The notes under the pieces: generated by a model
What the model saw: the letters and a program-made list of their open reading frames with translations, nothing else
Databases searched by the model: none
What the model was told of the DNA's origin: nothing
Shown: one piece after another, positions 1 through 10,124 of the stretch
Position numbering within the stretch: the stretch's first letter is position 1
How the letters are laid out: each line of letters begins with the position of its first letter
NCBI GenBank assembly: GCA_035573715.1
Contig: DATLZZ010000015.1
Coordinates: forward strand, 1-64,000
DNA: 64,000 bases
Source: JACPRL01 sp035573715
GTDB lineage: Bacteria; Acidobacteriota; Terriglobia; Acidiferrales; 2-02-FULL-67-57
Direction of reading: 5' to 3'
Translations under genes and position numbers: made by a program

Positions 1-131
1 GCCACCTTGGGGTTGTGCTTGCCCAGCACCTTGGTGATGGCGCTGGTCAGGGTGGTCTTGCCGTGGTCAATGTGCCCGATGGTCCCGATGTTCACGTGCG
101 GCTTCGACCGCTCGAATTTCTCCTTCGCCAT
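1..131 (-). CDS. tuf: Elongation factor Tu, N-terminal part (gene runs off the window)
   Basis: The 43 visible codons start at the ATG at 129-131 and read MAKEKFERSKPHVNIGTIGH, then the P-loop GHIDHGKTT typical of EF-Tu, the GTPase that delivers aminoacyl-tRNA to the ribosome. A purine-rich GGAGAGGAG stretch lies just upstream on the minus strand. It follows fusA in the normal str-operon order (rpsL, rpsG, fusA, tuf), separated by 83 bases that hold two palindromes. The C-terminus is outside the window. Ile replaces the usual Val in GHVDHGKTT, a conservative change. Confidence 0.96.
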   Translation of the reverse strand, partial: MAKEKFERSKPHVNIGTIGHIDHGKTTLTSAITKVLGKHNPKV

Positions 132-151
132 GCTCCTCTCCGTTTACCTCA

Positions 152-206
152 GGGGCTGAAGCCCCGGATTATTTCGAACCCTTAGCGGCACGACTAAAGT
201 CGTGCC
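152..206. repeat. Two palindromic intercistronic repeats between fusA and tuf
   Basis: GGGGCTGAAGCCCC (152-165) and GGCACGACTAAAGTCGTGCC (187-206) are near-perfect hairpins with 6- and 9-bp arms and 2-base loops. They lie in the fusA-tuf gap. Similar GGGGCT...AGCCCC palindromes occur at 16999-17094 and 63688-63708 in this window, so they form a dispersed family. A role in mRNA stability or attenuation between fusA and tuf is possible but inferred. Confidence 0.75.
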
Positions 207-214
207 CTTCCTCG

Positions 215-2440
<2,226 letters not shown>

Positions 2441-2508
2441 TTCCGTTTCTCGTCCTCTTCTCAACCGGCTCGGGCCTCATAGACCCCCGGCAGAAACTTT
2501 TCGTCGTG

Positions 2509-2979
2509 CTACCAGCGATAGTGCGCGAAAGCCTTGTTGGCCTCGGCCATGCGGTGCGTGTCTTCCTTCTTCTTGATGGCGCCGCCGCGGTTCTGCGCGG
2601 CGTCCATAAACTCTTCCGCCAGTTTTTCGGCCATCGAGCGGCCGGCCCGGGCCCGGGCGTAGTCGCGCAGCCAGCGAATGGACAGCGAGAGCTGCCGGTT
2701 CGGGTTCACCTCGACCGGAATCTGGTAGTTGGCTCCGCCCACGCGCCGCGTTTTCACTTCCAGCAACGGCTTGCAATTCTCGACGGCGCGCTGGAAGGTC
2801 TTCAGCGGATCTTCGTTCGTCTTCTGCCGGATGATGTCCATGGCGCCGTAGAAAAGCCGCGAGGCGGTGGCCTTCTTTCCGTCCCACATCATGCAGTTGA
2901 TGAACTTCTCCGCCAGCGGGCTGGAAAAAACCGGGTCGGGCGGGGTTTCGCGACGATCGACTCGAGCTTTTCTCGGCAT
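2509..2979 (-). CDS. rpsG: 30S ribosomal protein S7
   Basis: 156 residues, the standard S7 length. It begins MPRKARVDRRETPPDPVF and has the conserved VENCKPLLEVKTRRVGGANY and RWLRDYARAR segments that contact the 16S rRNA 3' domain. The ATG at 2977-2979 follows AGAGGA at a good distance. It sits 12 bases after the rpsL stop and upstream of fusA, so it is part of the str operon. S7 is the autogenous repressor of this operon in well-studied bacteria; no specific S7 site was identified here. Confidence 0.97.
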   Translation of the reverse strand: MPRKARVDRRETPPDPVFSSPLAEKFINCMMWDGKKATASRLFYGAMDIIRQKTNEDPLKTFQRAVENCKPLLEVKTRRVGGANYQIPVEVNPNRQLSLSIRWLRDYARARAGRSMAEKLAEEFMDAAQNRGGAIKKKEDTHRMAEANKAFAHYRW

Positions 2980-2991
2980 CTCGGAATCCTC

Positions 2992-3375
<384 letters not shown>

Positions 3376-3670
3376 GTAGCCTCCTCCATCCGAGGCAGGG
3401 GTGCATACGCACACAGCCTCGGCGGTTCTACTTCGGGATGCGGCTTCCTCGGCGGCCGTGCGGCCCCACGAAGCCGTTAGGATGCTGCGGGCTTGCCCCG
3501 AGGCCGACCCCACTTGCGTCGGCCGAAGGGTACCTGCTTGTCCCGACTTCCCCGACATTCGGGGAGTATCGGAACGAAGGACCCACTACAAACAACCACC
3601 CCGCTTACATGCACAGCGGGGCGTCTCCCGAAACTCTACAAATATACCAGACCGACCGAAAAACTGTCAA
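3376..3670 (-). promoter_or_regulatory. str operon promoter and long rpsL leader
   Basis: On the minus strand TTGACA (3665-3670), an 18-base spacer and TATATT (3641-3646) form a strong sigma-70-type promoter. Transcription should begin near 3634, giving a leader of about 260 bases before the rpsL GTG. The leader holds short hairpins, for example CCCCGA-ATG-TCGGGG near 3550, and a GGAGGAGG ribosome-binding site. Such a long leader could host ribosomal-protein feedback control; that role is inferred. Confidence 0.75.
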
Positions 3671-4020
3671 CAACCTTCGGAACCACGGATGCACACGGAT
3701 ATGCGCTGATAGCGTAGCGGGGCGGCAGAGTGATTAGGTGAATGGGCCAGTTTACTGGACTGGTTGGGGTTCGCGGACGGGCCGGCCGAGAACAAACCAC
3801 CTGAGCAACAGTTCCACCAGTTCCTCTTGCTTTTCTTCAAGGCCGGTTCGTGTGGCGGCAAGTTCTCGAACCGGCGCCTCGAGTTCAGGATTCGCCGTGA
3901 GTGCATTCTGCTCGCTGTTTGAGAGATTTTTCGTCCCTATGGCGTAGAGCTTCGTGGATGCGAGTCGAGGCACCGACCATTGGCGAGAGATTATAGCCGA
4001 AGGGGGGCAAGGGGCAAGGC
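3671..4020. other. Intergenic stretch with no recognised gene
   Basis: About 350 bases between the rpsL promoter and the dispersed repeat. Short open frames exist on both strands, including one of 95 codons on the minus strand at 3752-4039, but none has a convincing start, codon pattern or recognisable motif. No tRNA or other RNA gene was seen. Confidence 0.5.
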
Positions 4021-4275
4021 TTTGAAGGGGTCTTGACAAGCTGACTATTTTCGCTTATTATTCGCAGGATGTGTAGGGAGGTCAAACAGTCACAAAGTCC
4101 AAAGGGCCACGGAAACCCCAGAGACTAGTAACCAGGAAGCCCTTGCAGTTCAACTAGTTGGAAACAACTGAGGAAATATGAGATGGAACTAGTTTCGGAG
4201 TGGAAGGCGTTTGGATTGAGGAGGATGGACGGGCGAAAAGAGGCATACCCCCCCACCCCCCTGGAGGCAGGAGGC
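4020..4275 (+). repeat. Dispersed repeat copy 1, with a consensus promoter and a LexA-like box
   Basis: TTGACA (4033-4038), 17 bases, then TATTAT (4056-4061) make a near-perfect promoter with no open frame directly downstream. TTCGC-TTATTA-TTCGC overlaps the -10 region and matches the direct repeat in the lexA promoter. Further on come GGAAACCCC, an ACTAGT core, GGAAGCCCTT and GATGGAACTAGTTTCGG followed by GGAAGGCGTTTGGA, then a C-rich ATACCCCCCC run. The same blocks in the same order occur at 63365-63620. It could be a non-coding RNA gene or a non-autonomous mobile element; no transposase is present. Confidence 0.6.
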
Positions 4276-4403
4276 AAGAAGTTGGAAGCCCAGTAAAGTG
4301 GAGAGACAAGCAATGAACAAAAAAACAGATCCCTCGCGGCGGACCGTTTCGGGATGAAAAGCGAAAGGAATGCCGGGCGCGGGAGGGAGGTTTGGCGGGT
4401 GGG

Positions 4404-4432
4404 TTGCCAGTCAATGGTTGAGGCGGTAGTAT
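4404..4432 (+). promoter_or_regulatory. Promoter of the 43-residue membrane peptide
   Basis: TTGCCA (4404-4409), a 17-base spacer and TAGTAT (4427-4432). The expected start of transcription is near 4439, 9 bases before the ATG at 4448, so the mRNA would have almost no leader and no Shine-Dalgarno sequence. Confidence 0.5.
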
Positions 4433-4447
4433 CGGCGGCCCGACCCG

Positions 4448-4579
4448 ATGGCGCGAACCACGAAGCCGAAGAAAGAAACCTCAGAAACCATGCTGCTGGC
4501 CTACCTGATCGGTGAGATGATGCTGCTGGCGGCCGCTGTGGTGGGCGTCCTCTACTGGCTGGGTTTCATCAAGCTCTAG
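4448..4579 (+). CDS. Small single-span membrane protein, function unknown
   Basis: A 43-residue frame reading MARTTKPKKETSETMLLAYL at the N-terminus, a basic and polar head followed by one hydrophobic helix (residues about 15-37, including EMMLLAAAVVGVLYWLGF) and a short FIKL tail. The positive-inside rule predicts a cytoplasmic N-terminus. It has its own promoter 15 bases upstream and a very short leader. No family is recognised. The gene at the right edge (63836) has the same design, a basic Lys-Pro-Lys head plus one helix, and also lies about 400 bases after a copy of the dispersed repeat. The frame is short, so the call rests on the composition and the promoter. Confidence 0.55.
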   Translation: MARTTKPKKETSETMLLAYLIGEMMLLAAAVVGVLYWLGFIKL

Positions 4580-4761
4580 GCCGCTCGCAGGGTGCATATT
4601 GACAGGCCGAAGACAAGCCTGTAGTATTCCTGAGTAGCGCCAGAGGAGAGGTCTGAATTAAGAGTAAGACTCTGGTACCTCAATTCACGCCGCGCACGCC
4701 CAGCCCTTCTCCTAAGGGCGAGGAGAAGCATCGGGAAAACGTGCCGCCGCAGGGCGGCGAT

Positions 4762-5946
4762 ATGGGAGAATTCTTTCTCGAGCTTCTGATTGACTCGCTG
4801 GAGCAACTGGAGCCGGCCCACCAGGGGCCGTTTCTGCAGAAATTCCTCAAGAGCCTGGCCTCGGTGGACATCTCCGAGGAGGAGAGCGTGCTCCACTGGC
4901 AGGGCGTGCTGGAGCGACGCAACGACTTGGCGAGCCGTTTGGGCCGCCCGGTCAGCCTGCGCACGGCAGCTTCCGACTACTTCTCCGCCGGATTCATCCT
5001 GCGCAACCCTATCCTGCTGGAATATCAGGAGCTAAAGCGACTGCGGCACAATGCCGCCACTGACTCGCTCACCGGACTCTACAACCGGCGGCTGTTCGAC
5101 GAGTACCTGAGCAAGGAGCTCAGCCGGTCCCGGCGCTACAACCAGCCTATGACCCTGGTGCTGTTCGACCTGCGCAACTTCAAGGCGGCCAACGACACCT
5201 TCGGCCACGCCGTCGGCGACGACATCCTCCGCTGTCTGGCCCAAGCGGTCAACGAAACGGTGCGCGGCTCGGACTACGCTTGCCGCTTGGGTGGGGATGA
5301 GTTCGGCATCATCCTGCCGCAATCGGAGCCGCCTAGCGGCCACCTGCTCTCGCAGCGCATCATTCAGAAATTCGAGCAGGCCGCCAACTTGTTGGCTCCC
5401 GGAACCTATGTGGGGCTCGACTACGGGCTGGCTTCCTTCCCGGAAGACGGCGACACTCGCGAGCAGCTCTTTGAGATTTCCGACCGGCGTCTCTACGAAT
5501 ACAAGAAAGCCCAGAAGAGCCCGGAGACGCCGCCACCTCCGGAACCGGCTCCGCCTGATTCCCGGGGGAACCGCCCCAAGGTGAAGGGCAAAATTACGGA
5601 AACGGAGGTAGCGGTGCCGCCGGCCGGCGAGCCGCTCGAATATACGGCGCCGGCGCCCACCAATGCCGCTCAGCAGCGGCGTCGCTCGCCCCGCATCTCA
5701 CTGGTGGGGACGAATGCCTGCGCCGTGCTGCGCGGGGCGTTCGGAAACAAGGTCGCGCCGGTGCTCGACCTCGGTCAGGGCGGGATCGGGTTGTTACTGG
5801 ACGAACAACCTCAGGTTCCGGAGTCGTTCCAGGCTCGCTTGCAGGTGTCGGTTCTTCCGGCGGCCGAATACCAGATTCATCGCGTCTATGCGCGGCCGCT
5901 ACCGCAAGGAATGTGGCGGCTGGGTTGCCGCTTCTCGTCCGGCTAA
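4762..5946 (+). CDS. Diguanylate cyclase with C-terminal PilZ domain
   Basis: A 394-residue soluble protein. Residues about 1-90 are a helical N-terminal region of unknown fold. A GGDEF domain (about 95-255) carries TDSLTGLYNRRLFDEYL, the catalytic motif LGGDEF and an intact product-inhibition site RGSD five residues before GGDEF. It should therefore make c-di-GMP from two GTP with feedback control. After a Pro-rich linker, a PilZ domain (about 300-394) has RRRSPRIS and DLGQGGIGL, a variant of the RxxxR plus D/NxSxxG c-di-GMP-binding pair with Gly in place of Ser. One chain may thus both make and sense the messenger. The start at ATG 4762 follows AGGGCGGCGAT; a GTG at 4741 is an alternative. 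It is convergent with a second PilZ gene. Confidence 0.88.
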   Translation: MGEFFLELLIDSLEQLEPAHQGPFLQKFLKSLASVDISEEESVLHWQGVLERRNDLASRLGRPVSLRTAASDYFSAGFILRNPILLEYQELKRLRHNAATDSLTGLYNRRLFDEYLSKELSRSRRYNQPMTLVLFDLRNFKAANDTFGHAVGDDILRCLAQAVNETVRGSDYACRLGGDEFGIILPQSEPPSGHLLSQRIIQKFEQAANLLAPGTYVGLDYGLASFPEDGDTREQLFEISDRRLYEYKKAQKSPETPPPPEPAPPDSRGNRPKVKGKITETEVAVPPAGEPLEYTAPAPTNAAQQRRRSPRISLVGTNACAVLRGAFGNKVAPVLDLGQGGIGLLLDEQPQVPESFQARLQVSVLPAAEYQIHRVYARPLPQGMWRLGCRFSSG

Positions 5947-5955
5947 GGACACCGT

Positions 5956-6447
5956 TCAGCGCATTTTCGGGATCGGCGCGGAAAAGTGCGGGTGGGAGCC
6001 GTTGCCGTTCCCATTGCCCGGCCGGGCGACGAAGGGGATCGCCCGCCGCCCTTCGGTGGGCTCGAGCACAATGTCGGAGAACTCGACCGCCAGGCGGCGC
6101 TCCGTGTCGTGTCGCACCACGCGGCCCCGGCAGCGCGCCGCCAGGCCGGTGGTCTGGAACATGTAGTCGCGCAGCGACATCCGCACCTCGAGCTCCGCGC
6201 CTACCGGCGGCGTTTCGCCGTCTTTCAAGCAGAAGCACAGGCCGCTGCCGCTGATGTTCTCGCGCTCCGGATCGCGGTTCAGGGCCAGAACGCGCTCGCG
6301 CCAGCGCACTTCAATCGGCAGAGCCGCCGGCAGAGGAAAGCGATGAAGACTCCGGCGCTCGTTCTCTATGGGGTAAGAGGGCTGGGTAAATAGGGCTTTT
6401 AGTTGTTCCACCGTTGCATGGGGTCGGCGTCCCCCTGCAACCCGCAA
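5956..6447 (-). CDS. PilZ domain protein
   Basis: 163 residues with the c-di-GMP-binding signature ERRSLHRF (RxxxR) and, about 30 residues later, NISGSGLCF (NxSxxG), followed by a beta-barrel pattern. It is probably a stand-alone c-di-GMP receptor. The tail is Gly/Asn-rich (GNGNGNGSHPHF). The start is uncertain: TTG at 6447 has CAGGAAG upstream, while a GTG at 6411 would remove 12 residues without touching the domain. It ends 9 bases from the convergent GGDEF-PilZ gene, so the two candidate c-di-GMP genes form a tail-to-tail pair. Confidence 0.85.
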   Translation of the reverse strand: MRVAGGRRPHATVEQLKALFTQPSYPIENERRSLHRFPLPAALPIEVRWRERVLALNRDPERENISGSGLCFCLKDGETPPVGAELEVRMSLRDYMFQTTGLAARCRGRVVRHDTERRLAVEFSDIVLEPTEGRRAIPFVARPGNGNGNGSHPHFSAPIPKMR

Positions 6448-6548
6448 CCGTTTCTGGCTTCCTGCGGCCTTCGGTTGTACCCGTCTACGGCCGGAAAGTC
6501 AAGCATTTCGTTCATCCCGACGCCCGGCCGCTTGGCCCACACGAGGTT

Positions 6549-6577
6549 TTGACTTTTCGCCAATTTGGTCGTAGGCT
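6549..6577 (+). promoter_or_regulatory. Candidate promoter of the zinc-ribbon membrane protein
   Basis: TTGACT (6549-6554), a 17-base spacer and TAGGCT (6572-6577), placed so that transcription would start about 4 bases before the ATG at 6588. The gene has no Shine-Dalgarno sequence, which fits a leaderless transcript. The -10 box is weak. Confidence 0.4.
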
Positions 6578-6587
6578 GCCCCTTCCC

Positions 6588-6881
6588 ATGCGCGCCTGTC
6601 CCCAGTGCAATGCCGACATTCCCGCGGCGCGCCTGTTGCGCGCCGGCGGCCTGCGGCGCCTAGTCTGCCCGGCCTGTGATGCGGCTTTGGCGTCCTCCTG
6701 GGTCTCACTGCCTCTCTATACCGTCGTGGGGACATCCGCCGCCGGTGTCGCCGCCTACCTTCAGCAGTTCGAGCTCGGCAGGGTGGTCGAAATCGTCGGG
6801 ATGACTCTGACTTGGCTGGTGGGCTGGTGGTTCCTCATTCTGCGTTTGACCCCGCTGCGGGTCCGCAAGCCGCCACGCTAG
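6588..6881 (+). CDS. Small zinc-ribbon membrane protein, function unknown
   Basis: 97 residues. The N-terminus has two CxxC knuckles, CPQCNADIP and CPACDAAL, predicted to hold one zinc. Two hydrophobic helices follow (about residues 45-62 and 72-91). The ATG at 6588 is chosen because the zinc ribbon starts right after it (MRACPQC); the frame is open further upstream without recognisable content. It is followed by the ABC exporter genes 85 bases later on the same strand. No family beyond a generic zinc-ribbon membrane protein is recognised. Confidence 0.7.
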   Translation: MRACPQCNADIPAARLLRAGGLRRLVCPACDAALASSWVSLPLYTVVGTSAAGVAAYLQQFELGRVVEIVGMTLTWLVGWWFLILRLTPLRVRKPPR

Positions 6882-6966
6882 GCAGCCTTTCCGTGCCACG
6901 CCGAATCCTGAAACCGCGGTGTGCATGGCTCGTATATCTCCGTAGCCAACCTACAAGGGAGCAGCC

Positions 6967-7704
6967 ATGATTGAAGCCCAAGGCCTGACTAAGGTCTTCC
7001 GCGACAAGAAGCGCGGGGAAATCCGGGCCGCCGACGGGGTCAGCTTCCGCTGCCAGCCCGGGCAGATTTACGGCCTGCTGGGGGCCAACGGCGCCGGCAA
7101 GACCACCACGCTGCGGATGCTGGCCACCATCCTCAAGCCTACCGACGGCACGGCGCGGGTAGCGGGCTTCGACATCGTCGAGCAGCCCGAGCAGGTGCGC
7201 GCCCACGTGGGCTTCCTCTCCACCGCCACCGCCCTCTACGGCCGGCTGACGGCGCGGGAGACGGTCGAGTACTTCGGCCGCCTGAACGGCGTCGACGAGC
7301 CCACTCTCAAGAAACGCACCGATGAGCTCTTGACGCTGCTGGAACTACACGAGTACGCCGACATGCGCTGCGACAAGCTCTCCACTGGCAATAAACAGAA
7401 GACCTCCATCGCCCGCACCCTGGTGCACGATCCGCCGGTGATGATCTTCGATGAGCCCACCGTCGGGCTGGACGTCATGACCGCCCGCACCATCGTCGGC
7501 TTCATCCGCGACTGCCGCGCCCGCGGCAAGACGGTCATCTTCTCCACCCACGTGATGAGCGAAGCCGAGAAGCTCTGCGACACCATCGGCATCATCCACA
7601 ACGGCAAGCTGCTGCGCGAAGGCACGCTCGCCGAGCTCCGCCAGCAAACCGGCCTGAGCGACCTGGAAGACGTCTTCGTCCAGGCGGTGGAGAGCGCGGG
7701 ATGA
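6967..7704 (+). CDS. natA: ABC exporter ATP-binding protein, NatA-like
   Basis: A 245-residue ABC ATPase with Walker A GANGAGKTTT, signature LSTGNKQK, Walker B VMIFDEPTVGLD and the switch histidine in FSTHVMSEAEKL. This set matches the NatA/CcmA-type ATPases that drive ABC-2 exporters; NatAB of Bacillus exports Na+, but the substrate here cannot be read from sequence. The ATG has GGGAG 6 bases upstream. It is followed, with an ATGA overlap, by three tandem NatB-like permeases, all apparently in one operon. The second residue of the usual LSGG signature box is Ser-Thr-Gly-Asn here. Confidence 0.88.
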   Translation: MIEAQGLTKVFRDKKRGEIRAADGVSFRCQPGQIYGLLGANGAGKTTTLRMLATILKPTDGTARVAGFDIVEQPEQVRAHVGFLSTATALYGRLTARETVEYFGRLNGVDEPTLKKRTDELLTLLELHEYADMRCDKLSTGNKQKTSIARTLVHDPPVMIFDEPTVGLDVMTARTIVGFIRDCRARGKTVIFSTHVMSEAEKLCDTIGIIHNGKLLREGTLAELRQQTGLSDLEDVFVQAVESAG

Positions 7705-8903
7705 GGCTCGGCCACGCCGGCATCGTGTTCCGTAAGGAACTCACCGATGTGTTGCGCGACCGCCGCACCATCGTTACCACTATTGTTGTGCCCATTTTGG
7801 CCTTTCCGCTTTTGATGGGCGGGATGATCGGGCTGATGATTTTCTTCGCCCGCCAGGCCGAACGTCAGACGGCGCCAGTGATGCTCCTGGGCGCCGAGAG
7901 TGCTCCCACACTGGCCCAGAAGCTGAGCGAGCAGGAAGGTTTCACAATTGTTCCTGCTGCCGATGACTACGTGCAGCGCATCAACGACAAGCAATTGCGC
8001 GCCGCGGTGGAGTTCCCGCCCGCCCTAGAGGAAAAAGTCCGCACCACGCCCGAGGAGACGCAGACGGTATCCATCTATCACTTCGAAGGCGAGCTGCGCT
8101 CGCGCAGTGCCCTGCGCACCATCGAACGCGCAGTGCGCGACTATCGTGACCAGGCCGTCGCCGAGCGTCTCGCCGCTCGCGGTCTCTCGACCGAGTTGCT
8201 CAAGCCGTTTGAGTGGAAGCGGGAAAACGTGGCCTCGGCCGAGAAGGTCACCGGCGTGATTGTCGGCTTTATTGTTCCTTATCTGGTGATTCTCTTTACG
8301 CTCACCGGCGCCATCTACCCGGCAATCGACGTTACGGCCGGGGAAAAGGAGCGCGGCACCATCGAAACCATTCTCGCTTCGGCAGTCAGCCGCCTGGAGC
8401 TGGTCACAGGTAAGTTCCTGCTGGTTTTCTGCACCTCGACGCTCACCACCGTTCTCTCCATCGGTTCAATGGCCGTCGTGGTTCTCGCCGGGGCGGAGTA
8501 CCTCGGACGGCTCACGGGCGGCTTTGTCATCGCCCTGAGCGGCAAGGCCGCCGCTACGGTCTTTCTGCTGGTGCTGCCGCTGGCGGTTCTGTTCTCGGGG
8601 GTGCTGCTGGCGGTGGCGCTGCTGGCCCGCAACTACCGCGAGGCACAGTCTTACACTACGCCCATCGTTTTTCTCGCCATGTTGCCCGCGGTGGCGTCGT
8701 TTATCCCCGGCCTCGAGCTCAACGCCAAGCTCGCCCTGGTGCCCATCCTCAACGTCAGTCTGGTCGCGCGGGAAATCTTTACCGGGCAATACAACTGGTC
8801 CCTCATCGGCCTGGTTTTCCTTTCTTCCTGCGTCTACGCCGGGGTGGCGCTGTGGTTCGCCGCCCGCCAGTTCAATCGCGAGGAGGTTCTCTTCCGCACC
8901 TAG
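7701..8903 (+). CDS. natB: ABC-2 type permease, NatB-like (first of three)
   Basis: 400 residues: an N-terminal membrane helix (about 22-42), a large extracytoplasmic domain of about 130 residues, then five or six helices in the C-terminal half. The family motif VTAGEKERGTIETILASAV lies between helices. It overlaps natA by 4 bases. The protein ends REEVLFRT, as do its two neighbours (EEVLFRA, ESVLFRT), which shows that the three arose by tandem duplication. The substrate is unknown. Confidence 0.85.
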   Translation: MRLGHAGIVFRKELTDVLRDRRTIVTTIVVPILAFPLLMGGMIGLMIFFARQAERQTAPVMLLGAESAPTLAQKLSEQEGFTIVPAADDYVQRINDKQLRAAVEFPPALEEKVRTTPEETQTVSIYHFEGELRSRSALRTIERAVRDYRDQAVAERLAARGLSTELLKPFEWKRENVASAEKVTGVIVGFIVPYLVILFTLTGAIYPAIDVTAGEKERGTIETILASAVSRLELVTGKFLLVFCTSTLTTVLSIGSMAVVVLAGAEYLGRLTGGFVIALSGKAAATVFLLVLPLAVLFSGVLLAVALLARNYREAQSYTTPIVFLAMLPAVASFIPGLELNAKLALVPILNVSLVAREIFTGQYNWSLIGLVFLSSCVYAGVALWFAARQFNREEVLFRT

Positions 8904-8912
8904 GGAGCCGCT

Positions 8913-10121
8913 ATGAAACTCGCCCACGCCATCATCGTCTTCCGCAAGGAGCTCACCGACGCGTTGCGCGATCGCCGAAATGTGTTCGCCGTCCTCATCT
9001 TCCCAGTCGTTGTTTTTCCCCTGCTGAGCGTGGGATTCGGCGAGGTGGCCGAGAGCAGCGTGAAGAAACTGCGGACGCAGAAGGCGTCGCTGATGCTCAT
9101 CGGCGCCGAGCACGCTCCGGGCCTAGCGGAAAAGCTGCGGACGCATGAAGGCTTCGAGGTTATCCCCTACAGCCCGGATTACGCGCGGCAGATTGGCGAC
9201 AAGAAACTGCGCGTCGCACTCGAGATTCCTTCCGACTTTGAGCGGCAGGTTAAAGGAGAGGCGGGCGGCGAGGCTCTCCCGTCGCTGAGGATTTATTACT
9301 ACAGTGCCGAGCCGCGCTCGGAGGCCGCCGCCCGCCGCCTGGAAGAAGTCCTGCGCGACTACCGCGACATGATTGTGGAACAGCGCGTGACGGCGCGTGG
9401 CCTGCCCGCTGCTCTGCTCCATCCAGTGGAGGCGCGCGCGCAGAACGTGGCCTCGGCGGAAAAGGTCGGCGGACTGAAGCTCGCCGGCATGCTGCCCTAC
9501 TTCATCATCCTGCTGACGCTGACCGGGGCCGTCAACGTTGCCACCGACCTGACCGCCGGCGAGAAGGAGCGCGGTACGCTGGAGACCATTCTTTCTACGG
9601 CGGTGGGCCGCTCCGAGCTGGTGCTGGGCAAGTTCCTGCTGGTGCTGCTGTCGTCGCTGGTCACCTCGGCGCTGGCGCTGGCGTCGTTTTCCTTCACCAT
9701 GCAGTTCGCCAAGAGCTACACGCAGGAGATGACGCGCGGGCACGCCTACAGCATCAGCCTGACGGCGGTAGCGGCGGTCTTCCTGCTGGTGCTGCCGCTG
9801 GCGGTGTTTTTCGCCGGGGTTATGCTCAGCCTGGCGCTCTTCGCCCGCAGCTTCAAGGAAGCGCAGGGCTACGTCGGCCCGGTGATCCTGCTGTCCATCC
9901 TCCCGGCGGCCATGGCGTTGATGCCGGGGGTGGAATTCAGCGCCAAGCTGGCGCTGCTGCCGGTGGTGAACGTCAGCCTGCTGGCGCGCGAGATTTTCAC
10001 CGGCAGCTTTCCCTGGGGTCTGATTGGATTGGTCTTCGGGGTGAACTGCGTCTATGCGGCGGCAGCGTTGTTCGTCGCCGTGCGGCAATTCCACCGCGAG
10101 GAAGTGCTCTTCCGCGCCTGA
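8913..10121 (+). CDS. ABC-2 type permease, NatB-like (second of three)
   Basis: 402 residues, paralogous over the full length to the genes on both sides: KLAHAIIVFRKELTDALRDRR at the N-terminus, LTAGEKERGTLETILSTAV in the middle and ARQ/VRQ-type ends with EEVLFRA. Its membrane layout is the same as in the first copy. It starts 9 bases after the previous stop and has no ATPase of its own, so it presumably shares NatA at 6967. Confidence 0.83.
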   Translation: MKLAHAIIVFRKELTDALRDRRNVFAVLIFPVVVFPLLSVGFGEVAESSVKKLRTQKASLMLIGAEHAPGLAEKLRTHEGFEVIPYSPDYARQIGDKKLRVALEIPSDFERQVKGEAGGEALPSLRIYYYSAEPRSEAAARRLEEVLRDYRDMIVEQRVTARGLPAALLHPVEARAQNVASAEKVGGLKLAGMLPYFIILLTLTGAVNVATDLTAGEKERGTLETILSTAVGRSELVLGKFLLVLLSSLVTSALALASFSFTMQFAKSYTQEMTRGHAYSISLTAVAAVFLLVLPLAVFFAGVMLSLALFARSFKEAQGYVGPVILLSILPAAMALMPGVEFSAKLALLPVVNVSLLAREIFTGSFPWGLIGLVFGVNCVYAAAALFVAVRQFHREEVLFRA

Positions 10122-10124
10122 GCC

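Noticed and set aside
3752..4039. 95-codon minus-strand frame in the gap upstream of rpsL
   Set aside because: No recognisable domain, no ribosome-binding site, and it runs into the dispersed repeat; kept as intergenic.
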